Origin: a virus
Virus record (IMG/VR): IMGVR_UViG_3300026544_000007
Location: 1-45,551 of that record
Length of the DNA stretch: 45,551 nucleotides
Reading direction: 5' to 3' (one strand)
Below are positions 38,413 through 45,551 of this stretch, one piece after another; the first letter of the stretch is position 1, and each line of letters begins with the position of its first letter. Below the pieces are notes generated by a model. It saw nothing but the letters and a program-made list of their open reading frames with translations. It did not search any database and was not told where the DNA came from. The position numbers and the translations under genes are program-made.

Positions 38413-40587
38413 CTACATATATTTACTTAGTCCTCTTTCTTCCATATATTTCTTATACTCAGCTTCGGCTTTTTCAATATTATCCGATGCTACCTTTTGA
38501 TCCTTTTCCTTCTTCTTAGCTATGTAACTTTTAAGTGTGGAGAGTGGGACTGGTTTAGTAAGATAAAGATTAGCCCTGAAAGCTTTATTCCTTGCAACTA
38601 TCCTAACTGTTCCTTTCTTATTATCAACTTCTGGAAATACATCATCATTTTCTAATCCATTACCAGCAAGCATAGGTTCCCAGATATCTTTTGTACCTTC
38701 TGTATAAGCATCAAAGGCATCTTTAATCCAACCATTATTCCCGCCTGATCTACCCTTCATAGCGCCTTCAACGCCTAACTGTTGTGCAAGATATCTTTGA
38801 CTACCCTTAATCCATAAGTCTCCAACTTGAGTCCATCCCTTCTTGAAGTATTCAGTTACCAAGTCTATATTACTTTTTGAATCCGCCTCTGAGGATAAAG
38901 CTATCTGATTTCTTATCTGTTCTTCTAAATATGGTACTTGCTTATCTTCGAAGTCAGGATTCCACAGAAACTCAAGATTATCTCTAACTTCATCAACACC
39001 AGCTTGAATCTGTTTAGCAGATGCAAGAGGTAGGTTCCTGAAATTAGCTTGAGCTTGAGCAAGTGCTTGTCCATCAGACATACCACGATCACGATAAGAC
39101 ATAAAGTCTCTTATTACTCTGGCTTCTTTTCCTCTACCACCAAGTGCTTCTAAGTGTTGAATCAATGCAATAGGAGACATAGCTTCAATTAGGCCAATAC
39201 CTTCTCTCTCAGTATTCCCAAGGACTGGCTTACCCTGCTCATCCTTTTCTTCTCTAAATGCAACATTTGAAGTTGCAAGATTGTGTAATATATTAACAAA
39301 TGGAACTACTGTATCATTGTTTCTTACTGCCATATCAGCAACTCTTGATTGAGACTGCTTAGTAAGGACAGCTAATTGTGATTGCTTCTGTCCATCTGGT
39401 AAACCTTTTACAGCTTCTTCTGCTCTATCAAGTTCATCCTGGTATATACTTCTGTATGCAGCTTTCCTTGTCTTCTCTCTTATATCACCTGGGTCTATAG
39501 TATTAGGATTAGAGAGGATAGTTTTAGCCGTAGTTAATTCTGCCTCAGACGATCTTGCTTTATAGTAGTCAGTCCATATTCCACTAATAAAACCACGGGA
39601 GGCTGCTTCACCATTAGTTGCTTTATTCATCTTATCGAGCATTGCCATGCCATCTGCTATAAGAATCTCTCCATTTAAGATACCCTGTTTAATAGAGACA
39701 AGCCTTGTTGTCATAGCTACTGCTTCTGTACTTAAAGCTTCATTTACAAGTTTCTTCTCAAGAGTTTGTAGTCTTGCTGATCTGTTAAATAGGCTTGCTT
39801 TACGATCACCTGTCCACACCTTAGCAGCTTCCAATAAAGCAGGAGACTTTGAAGTAATTATTGCATTCTCAATTACATCATCTTTCTCTTTAGATGTGAG
39901 TTTTAGTGCCTTTAGCTTAAAGTCAAACGTATTAGCAAGTTTATCAGGTTCAAGATCTACTCCATTCTCTTTCATGAGCTTTGCTTGTTGAATAAGATAA
40001 TCTGTAGTAGAGTTTTTACCCTTCTCTATCATAAGCTTAATCTGCTCTGATTGTCTTGTTGCACTAAGTTGTGGCATCATTTCACGAAAAGCTAAAGGAA
40101 GTAGTTTCTGCATCTCCCTATCTTCTTGATAAGTTGAGTAATTCTTATTTATATATTCATCAGTATCCCTATACCTCTTTCTTATTTCAGCATCCCATTC
40201 ATCTTCGGTAAGATCCTGTTTAGCAAGTTCATTTAGTTCAAGCTGATGCTGCATAATTTTATCCTGCATTATAACTGCTGCGTGCGCTCTATACCCTGCT
40301 ACAGTAGCATCATCCGATGGACCAGCACCAGCAGTAGCAAGGGCTGTCTGAACTATCTTATCTTCTGCAATCTTTTTACTCATTTCAGTTTTGTAGGTAT
40401 CAGCCCCTACCTCAGCAAAACCTAAGAGTGAATCAATAATTTGTAAGCCTTGGTTACTTTTCTGAAAAGCTGATTTAGGTTTAATAACCTGTTGTTTCAT
40501 CTGTCTTGCTGGCTTTTGAAAGCGTGTATTAGGTCCCATTTGAAAGGGATTAGGTACAGCTTCTCTTGTGAGATTATTTTCTACCAT
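38413..40587 (-). CDS. Internal virion protein (T7 gp15-like)
   Basis: 724 aa (T7 gp15: 747). Mostly helical and charged, with N-terminal PNPFQMGPNTRFQKPARQMKQQV, a LLGFAEVGADTYKTEM segment, and a Lys/Glu-rich C-terminus (KKKEKDQKVASDNIEKAEAEYKKYMEE). Identification rests on size and position between gp14-like and gp16-like genes. It should form part of the ejected periplasmic tunnel. GGAGG precedes the ATG. Confidence 0.85.
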   Translation of the reverse strand: MVENNLTREAVPNPFQMGPNTRFQKPARQMKQQVIKPKSAFQKSNQGLQIIDSLLGFAEVGADTYKTEMSKKIAEDKIVQTALATAGAGPSDDATVAGYRAHAAVIMQDKIMQHQLELNELAKQDLTEDEWDAEIRKRYRDTDEYINKNYSTYQEDREMQKLLPLAFREMMPQLSATRQSEQIKLMIEKGKNSTTDYLIQQAKLMKENGVDLEPDKLANTFDFKLKALKLTSKEKDDVIENAIITSKSPALLEAAKVWTGDRKASLFNRSARLQTLEKKLVNEALSTEAVAMTTRLVSIKQGILNGEILIADGMAMLDKMNKATNGEAASRGFISGIWTDYYKARSSEAELTTAKTILSNPNTIDPGDIREKTRKAAYRSIYQDELDRAEEAVKGLPDGQKQSQLAVLTKQSQSRVADMAVRNNDTVVPFVNILHNLATSNVAFREEKDEQGKPVLGNTEREGIGLIEAMSPIALIQHLEALGGRGKEARVIRDFMSYRDRGMSDGQALAQAQANFRNLPLASAKQIQAGVDEVRDNLEFLWNPDFEDKQVPYLEEQIRNQIALSSEADSKSNIDLVTEYFKKGWTQVGDLWIKGSQRYLAQQLGVEGAMKGRSGGNNGWIKDAFDAYTEGTKDIWEPMLAGNGLENDDVFPEVDNKKGTVRIVARNKAFRANLYLTKPVPLSTLKSYIAKKKEKDQKVASDNIEKAEAEYKKYMEERGLSKYM

Positions 40588-40599
40588 TAAGCCTCCTAT

Positions 40600-41142
40600 T
40601 TATTTTACTGTACTTGATTCAGAGTATGATCTACTAACAGAACTTGCTGTTTCATAAGTTCTAAGTCCAGAGCTAAGACCCGTACTAAGACCTGAATACC
40701 AAGCCGGTTGATTGATACTATAGTCAGAAGAACCTTTAGCTCCTGCCTGAATGTTCTTAGATTCTGTATCAATATTATCTAATTGCATCTCTCGTCTACT
40801 TGTAATATCTGACATTCTTTGTCCAAGTCCAGTTCCAAGATCCTGGATAGCAAGATCAATTGATTGTCCATAAGTACCAGTAGCAGCAGCTTGCAGCTCG
40901 ACTGAGCTTCTTGCTTTCATGTATTCCCTCTGTGCTTGCATACTTTCTTTATAACTTGATTCAATTACATCAGCTTCTTGTTTATCAAGTTCAGCATACT
41001 GAGCTATAGCTTGTTTTTCTAATTGTTCATTATACTGTTCTTGTGCTGCCTCTTGATCCTTAGATGCCTTATAAGACACACCAGCACTTGCAGCACCTAC
41101 GACGGCTGATACTACTGCTGCTACTACGGCTACTGTTCCCAT
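40600..41142 (-). CDS. Internal virion protein (T7 gp14-like)
   Basis: 180 aa (T7 gp14: 196). A hydrophobic Ala/Val N-terminus (VAVVAAVVSAVVGAASAGVSY) is followed by a Gln/Glu-rich coiled coil (KDQEAAQEQYNEQLEKQAIAQY) and a Ser/Gly-rich tail. In T7 this protein enters the outer membrane as the first part of the ejection channel. AAAGGAG precedes the ATG. Confidence 0.85.
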   Translation of the reverse strand: MGTVAVVAAVVSAVVGAASAGVSYKASKDQEAAQEQYNEQLEKQAIAQYAELDKQEADVIESSYKESMQAQREYMKARSSVELQAAATGTYGQSIDLAIQDLGTGLGQRMSDITSRREMQLDNIDTESKNIQAGAKGSSDYSINQPAWYSGLSTGLSSGLRTYETASSVSRSYSESSTVK

Positions 41143-41160
41143 GCGTTCTCCTTTCTTATC

Positions 41161-43587
41161 TTATATACGTTGACCCCTCCTATTAAGATTTCCATTAAAA
41201 CTAAAATCTCTTATAGTTAATGGTATATGACTATCTGTTTCTATTGTTAGAGTATATTTATCAGACTTAGCACGAATAGGTATTCTATGCTGTCCTTCTA
41301 CTAAAGTAGCAAATCCAATTATATTCTCTGGACCTCCTACAATCCTGTTATTGTATTCACTTGTTCTTTCTCTTCCGTAGATATCTTCTACAATAGCTGT
41401 AACTGCTCCTGTTGTATTATAGTTAACATAAAAAGCTCCAACTGTTAGATGATCTAAGTTCATAGCTTTATCATTCTGATCTTTTACTACAGGATTAGTT
41501 GGTGTAAAAGAACAGGTATATGGAACACCAATAATACAAGTACACTCTATTTCTGTACTTAGATTATCATAAGACCAAAGCTCAGAACCAACCCTTTCTA
41601 TGTTAACTAAAGCTCCAAGTTCTGCTTCATAACATCCTGTTGATCTTACTACTCTTATATTATTGATATCAACAGAAGCCAAAGTATCTGTAGTTTTCCA
41701 CACTTCATCTGTAGCATCCCATGTAAAAGTTGCATCAGATTGTCTATCCAGTCTAACAGGAAATGTAAGCCCTGTACTGTCTGCATCTCCAAGATCCACA
41801 GTCTCACACATCACAGCTAATGAATCTCGCTCAATGACAACTCTAAGCTTATCATCTACAAAAGCAAGATGCAGTATTTTATCACCCTCTGTAAATGTAA
41901 TCTTACCCCAAGCACTTTGAACTTTATCAGATCCCTGCCATAACCAATCATAAGAATATAGAACATTATCTTCTTGTGCTTTTATTAATAGAAGATTAAG
42001 ATTCGTACTGGCTACCATTATCTCTGGCTCTCCTGATATATATTCTTTTACATGGTCTGTTATAGGTCTTGCCATTTTTGTATCAGTAACAGAATCAGTA
42101 AAGTATTCTCTGATCCCTGTGTATCTACCATAGTTCAAAGCAAATAGAATGCTATCACCAGAAGCTACCGGTTTAACATTTAAATTAGTTTCAAAGTTAG
42201 TAGTCTTTCTAAGTACTGCATTAGCAGATGTTAGAGCTTTATCTCCTGGTAATAGAAACTGAGAAGACTTAGAGAAGAATACAGTATCTCCATCAAAAGA
42301 GATAGCAGCTTCTAAATAGTTAATCTGCTCTGAGTCTGCATAGATTGAAATAGGATCAGTATCAAGTGCATCTTGAGCAGTAGCTCTAAAGAAATTAAAG
42401 AAATAACCTGATCTTGATAATATAGTAGCTTCTCCCGCTGTAAAGTATAATCTATTCTGCATTGTACCTATTACTTTTATTTTAGAACCAATGAAGGATG
42501 GAAGTGGATTTGTTTCATCATTACCTACTTCTCTATCCTCCCATTCCCCTTCTCTTAATGTGAAGTTAGCCACCCCAGATATGATACTATCTCTTACAAG
42601 TACATGTGGCATAGAACTTGTTGTAGGTCCTAAGATCAAACCAGGCTCTATTGTTTCTTTCCATTGCAAAGTATTACCACTTGAACCATCAGTGCTTGTA
42701 GCTTTTAGCCAATAAGATGCGTTCTCTGTTGTTTCTCCACCGGGTGGATTAACTTTTATAGTGAAACCCTCTGGGGCTTTATTAGGTAGTAAAGTTACTT
42801 TCTCAATCTCTTTATAGAGAGCTATTGCATTTGCGTTATTTACATCATCATCTACAAATATATCATAATCGGTTCCATCCTTTTTAGATATAAAGATGCA
42901 ATTAGAATGTAACTCTATATCATAAGTAGCTGTGATATCAGTTCCACCCCAAGAACCCTCTGTTGTAGTAGGCCCTCCTGAACCACCCTGCAATCCATCA
43001 TATAGTTTAGATGCTACCATAGATGGATTAGTGCTTGAAATATCTTCTGCATTATCTCCTTTTTCAGCAAGATGCCAAGCTACTAAAGAACCATCTATAT
43101 ACAAGTTTGTATATTGAGTGTAATTCTTATACTGTATATACACAATACTCGTATTATCTAATTCCGGTGCTGTTGTAGTTCCTTCTAATACTGTTACATC
43201 TTTGTTAATAATAAAAGTGTAATCACCTATAGTTAAAAGCTCTAAAGAACTTGATGGATCTATACAAGCAAGATAGCTGGTTCCAGAATCTACAGTAATA
43301 GCACAAACAATTCCATCTGGTGTCCAAGCCTGTACTGTACCATTAGGTTGTATTTCAATAAAGTATTCTTCTTCATTTCTTTTATAATGATGCCACTTAC
43401 TTAATGGGTTCTTACTTGCACCTACAAATTTGCTTGTGCTTTGCGTACCTTGTCTTGTAGTTAAGCCTCGTACCACATCCGGTCTAAAGTTAGTAGATGC
43501 AGTACATTGACCTGGATGCCTATTCTTATCAGGCTGTTGAGAGACTCCTTGTATTGGTCTACCTTGATTACTTGTTATATATGTCAT
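41161..43587 (-). CDS. Tail tubular protein B (T7 gp12-like nozzle)
   Basis: 808 aa (T7 gp12: 794). It begins YITSNQGRPIQGVSQQPDKNR and carries RPDVVRGLTTRQGT, hallmark N-terminal motifs of the family. The remainder is beta-rich (NRLYFTAGEATILSRSGYFFNFF). It forms the nozzle of the short tail and contacts fibres. The ATG overlaps the previous stop; GGAGGG is 10 nt upstream. Confidence 0.95.
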   Translation of the reverse strand: MTYITSNQGRPIQGVSQQPDKNRHPGQCTASTNFRPDVVRGLTTRQGTQSTSKFVGASKNPLSKWHHYKRNEEEYFIEIQPNGTVQAWTPDGIVCAITVDSGTSYLACIDPSSSLELLTIGDYTFIINKDVTVLEGTTTAPELDNTSIVYIQYKNYTQYTNLYIDGSLVAWHLAEKGDNAEDISSTNPSMVASKLYDGLQGGSGGPTTTEGSWGGTDITATYDIELHSNCIFISKKDGTDYDIFVDDDVNNANAIALYKEIEKVTLLPNKAPEGFTIKVNPPGGETTENASYWLKATSTDGSSGNTLQWKETIEPGLILGPTTSSMPHVLVRDSIISGVANFTLREGEWEDREVGNDETNPLPSFIGSKIKVIGTMQNRLYFTAGEATILSRSGYFFNFFRATAQDALDTDPISIYADSEQINYLEAAISFDGDTVFFSKSSQFLLPGDKALTSANAVLRKTTNFETNLNVKPVASGDSILFALNYGRYTGIREYFTDSVTDTKMARPITDHVKEYISGEPEIMVASTNLNLLLIKAQEDNVLYSYDWLWQGSDKVQSAWGKITFTEGDKILHLAFVDDKLRVVIERDSLAVMCETVDLGDADSTGLTFPVRLDRQSDATFTWDATDEVWKTTDTLASVDINNIRVVRSTGCYEAELGALVNIERVGSELWSYDNLSTEIECTCIIGVPYTCSFTPTNPVVKDQNDKAMNLDHLTVGAFYVNYNTTGAVTAIVEDIYGRERTSEYNNRIVGGPENIIGFATLVEGQHRIPIRAKSDKYTLTIETDSHIPLTIRDFSFNGNLNRRGQRI

Positions 43588-44243
43588 TAATAACTATCCC
43601 TCCTTGGAAAGACAGAGAGTCCAGAAGATGTTGAATTTCTTCCACCAACTCTTGCTTGAAACAAAACAGCCGTTGGATTATCAGTTAGATAATTATGCTT
43701 TCTGTTTCTCATCTCTTCTCTATTTAATAAAGCCATTGCAGTTTCTTCATCTTCCTTTTGGAACTTCCAACGCTTTTCATCTACCTCTAAGTCCTGAGCA
43801 AACTGTCGTCTTGCTGTATACATTATAGCTGTCTGAGCTATAGGTGGTAAATTATTAAATTCAAGATAGAATATAAAAGCGGTTTGGATTGTCATAACAC
43901 CACCTACACTATAATTAGCAAGATCAGTTAAATCATAAGTGTGATTAACTAAGTCATATAGTTTTCCATCTCTTAAAGCAAGTGCTATATTTCTTGAATA
44001 AGCATCTGTTACAATAGACATTGCATTAGCTGGTGCTACTATCTGTCCTGTGTTACTATCTGGTACTAAGTTCCAATTAAACTCTTTATTAAAGAACCAA
44101 CCTCTTTGCTGAATCTCTTTTGATACTCTTTCAATTGTTCTTTTAGCTTGTGAAGCATCCAGGTCTGTATCCTCTTCATCTGACACAGGAGCAAGACCAA
44201 CACCAGCAAGACAAGTATTTATTGATTCAAGTAATGCAGACAT
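43587..44243 (-). CDS. Tail tubular protein A (T7 gp11-like gatekeeper)
   Basis: 218 aa (T7 gp11: 196). The opening ESINTCLAGVGLAPV and QRGWFFNKEFNWNLVPDSNTGQI are typical of the family, followed by helices with ARRQFAQDLEVDEKRWKFQKEDE. It forms the ring between portal and nozzle. It lies just after the capsid terminator, with GGAGG before its ATG. Confidence 0.95.
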   Translation of the reverse strand: MSALLESINTCLAGVGLAPVSDEEDTDLDASQAKRTIERVSKEIQQRGWFFNKEFNWNLVPDSNTGQIVAPANAMSIVTDAYSRNIALALRDGKLYDLVNHTYDLTDLANYSVGGVMTIQTAFIFYLEFNNLPPIAQTAIMYTARRQFAQDLEVDEKRWKFQKEDEETAMALLNREEMRNRKHNYLTDNPTAVLFQARVGGRNSTSSGLSVFPRRDSY

Positions 44244-44256
44244 AAACCTCCTTTAT

Positions 44257-44294
44257 AAAAAAAAAACCCTGCAATCCAAGAAAGGAAAGCAGGG
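44257..44294 (-). terminator. Rho-independent terminator after capsid
   Basis: CCCTGC and GCAGGG flank a loop containing a second small stem (TCC/GGA), followed on the minus strand by ten T. It corresponds in position to T7 T-phi after gene 10 and would limit read-through from capsid into the tail genes. Confidence 0.92.
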
Positions 44295-44330
44295 CGGTTA
44301 CGACTATGGCGTTAGTCGAACTAATAAAAT

Positions 44331-45443
44331 CTAAGAATAAGTCTTAGTAGCTTTAGCCTTTCCTTTCGCCTTTGTAAGGACAGGTGTATTAGTTGTTGTG
44401 GATGTACTCTGAACGATAGCACAATTATCATATCTTCCGGTTGTTGCTCCCTCTGCCAACCAAGAATCAATGAAGTATCCTTTAGTCTTTTTATCAAAGA
44501 AGATATCAGACTGCAAGGAGATAGTACGACCACATAGTAGCGCATCAGAGTTGTAAATGATAGCATTACCTTTCTTCATATCAGCGGTTACATCATACCT
44601 ATTTCCATTATTGACATTGGACAAAAGGTGGTGTGTTTCACCATCATGCGGGTTAATCTTCATCTGTGTAAACTCAACAGAACCCATTACCGGAAGGCCC
44701 CAACCTTTCAAGCGGCCAGACAGGTTGTTATCGAAGTTAGTTCCAGTTGATTCATTTGATCCACCCTCAGTCTGAGCAATAAACCCATAATCAACAAGAA
44801 GTCCAAACTCAGCGATAGGAATAATAACCTTCATACCACCAAGCGGACAACGCTGTGTAACCAAACCAAGTAGAGCAATCTCGATTGCGGATACAAGCTG
44901 ATAAGGGTCCTGCACCTGAGATAAATCATCTTTTAACTCTACATTAATTGCAACACCATGCCCTGTAACCCTTGAGATACCACCAGTTATAGTGTTAGCA
45001 AAGGGATCATAAACACCACCAGTTGCTCCAGTTGCAAGTAACTGCTGAATTACCATTTGGTCTTCAAGCGTCTTTAATTTACCCATCTGATTAGCTGCAA
45101 GCTTAGTCATAACATCAAAGTCATTCTGAATATCATGCAGAGTATGAACTGTATTTCTTCCAAGAACAATAGTATCTACTACCAATGCGTTCTTGTTGAA
45201 CTCAGTATCATTAGTTGCTTCCGGTTCTTGTCCAGGTGTCAGGGTTTGAAGTTTTGTCTCTCCCATATATTTGTCAGATACAATATTGGTTCCGACAACA
45301 TCCTGTACAGTGAAGCCTCCAAGTAAGTTTTCTCCTTTTAGATACTGCTCATGCACAGTTCCATTAAACTTCTCAATCAATAGAGAATCTACATCTGCAC
45401 CTACCGCAGGATTGACAAGTGTATTAGTTGTTGATCCAGCCAT
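44331..45443 (-). CDS. Major capsid protein (T7 gp10-like, HK97 fold)
   Basis: 370 aa (T7 gp10A: 345). Typical stretches are FNGTVHEQYLKGENLLGGF near the start, DTIVLGRNTVHTLHDIQNDFDVM, and LVTQRCPLGGMKVIIPI. It forms the icosahedral shell. It is unusually rich in G+C for this window, as are scaffold and terL, consistent with codon choice in abundant proteins. The Thr/Lys-rich end (TKAKGKAKATKTYS) is exposed-looking. No gp10B-type frameshift extension is open downstream. AAAGGAG precedes the ATG. Confidence 0.96.
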   Translation of the reverse strand: MAGSTTNTLVNPAVGADVDSLLIEKFNGTVHEQYLKGENLLGGFTVQDVVGTNIVSDKYMGETKLQTLTPGQEPEATNDTEFNKNALVVDTIVLGRNTVHTLHDIQNDFDVMTKLAANQMGKLKTLEDQMVIQQLLATGATGGVYDPFANTITGGISRVTGHGVAINVELKDDLSQVQDPYQLVSAIEIALLGLVTQRCPLGGMKVIIPIAEFGLLVDYGFIAQTEGGSNESTGTNFDNNLSGRLKGWGLPVMGSVEFTQMKINPHDGETHHLLSNVNNGNRYDVTADMKKGNAIIYNSDALLCGRTISLQSDIFFDKKTKGYFIDSWLAEGATTGRYDNCAIVQSTSTTTNTPVLTKAKGKAKATKTYS

Positions 45444-45470
45444 TTAAATCTCCTTTCGTATATGTTATTT

Positions 45471-45484
45471 ATAGCAATTGCTAT
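45471..45484. repeat. 14-bp perfect palindrome before capsid
   Basis: ATAGCAATTGCTAT, 28 bp upstream of the capsid ATG. It could be an operator or just AT-rich symmetry; seen once. Confidence 0.5.
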
Positions 45485-45519
45485 GATTTCTTATTAAGAC
45501 TAATGTAATGATGAGCGGT

Positions 45520-45551
45520 GGGGGGGGGGGGGGGGGCTTTTTTCCCCCCAC
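45520..45551. other. Right window end with G17 homopolymer
   Basis: G17 at 45520-45536, then C, six T and six C. It mirrors the left end (GGTG, G run, C, T run, C run). No gene between this and the capsid start. Confidence 0.6.

Noticed and set aside
44250-44340. Frameshift-extended minor capsid protein like T7 gp10B
   Set aside because: Downstream frames close within a few codons of the capsid stop and a strong terminator follows; no clear slippery site seen.

Overview
The window is a nearly complete genome of a T7-like podophage (autographivirus type). Every convincing gene is on the minus strand, so it is transcribed right to left. The diagnostic genes are a single-subunit RNA polymerase of 882 aa (T7: 883), family A DNA polymerase, primase-helicase, gp6-like exonuclease, endonuclease VII, ATP-dependent ligase, portal, scaffold, capsid, two tail tube proteins, three internal core proteins, a gp17-type fibre anchor and terL. 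The DNA is AT-rich, Shine-Dalgarno sites are strong (AGGAGG type), and one textbook sigma70 promoter precedes the early genes. This suggests a Gram-negative host with a standard vegetative sigma factor; the sequence does not identify it.

Layout in transcription order. (1) 23878-22899: a 980 bp gene-free tract full of small dyads and iteron-like repeats, taken here as the joined physical genome ends. (2) 22.9-18.3 kb: early genes from the sigma70 promoter, small unknowns and the RNA polymerase, closed by a terminator. (3) 18.3-3.6 kb: middle genes for replication and nucleotide supply: primase-helicase, DNA polymerase, SSB, exonuclease, endonuclease VII, a MazG-like enzyme, ThyX, class II ribonucleotide reductase, phosphoesterase and ligase. 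(4) 3.6-0 kb, continuing across the window ends to 45.5 kb: GNAT protein, gp7.3-like protein, portal, scaffold, a small conserved protein, then capsid. (5) 44.2-30.8 kb: tail tubes, internal virion proteins (one with a lysozyme-like domain) and three receptor-binding proteins. (6) 30.7-23.9 kb: a trypsin-like serine protease, putative holin, small and large terminase, then small structural-looking and secreted proteins.

Regulation is unusually legible. Ten copies of an 18-bp motif with consensus AATTAGGGACCAGTATAG lie between genes, all facing the direction of transcription. From memory the motif matches the klebsiella phage K11 promoter (AATTAGGGCACACTATAG) in length and in both flanks, so these are very likely the phage polymerase promoters. 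A 15-bp dyad, TCTAACASTGTTAGA, recurs nine times, mostly just before a ribosome binding site. A related dyad family with compensatory base changes fills the gene-free tract.

Both window ends carry a long G homopolymer followed by similar T and C runs, and the gene order joins across them. The record is best read as a circularly closed assembly cut at an unresolved G tract between capsid and its upstream neighbour. One gene (25437-26652) is broken by a single-base shift at a homopolymer. No tRNA, CRISPR, insertion sequence or integrase was seen.
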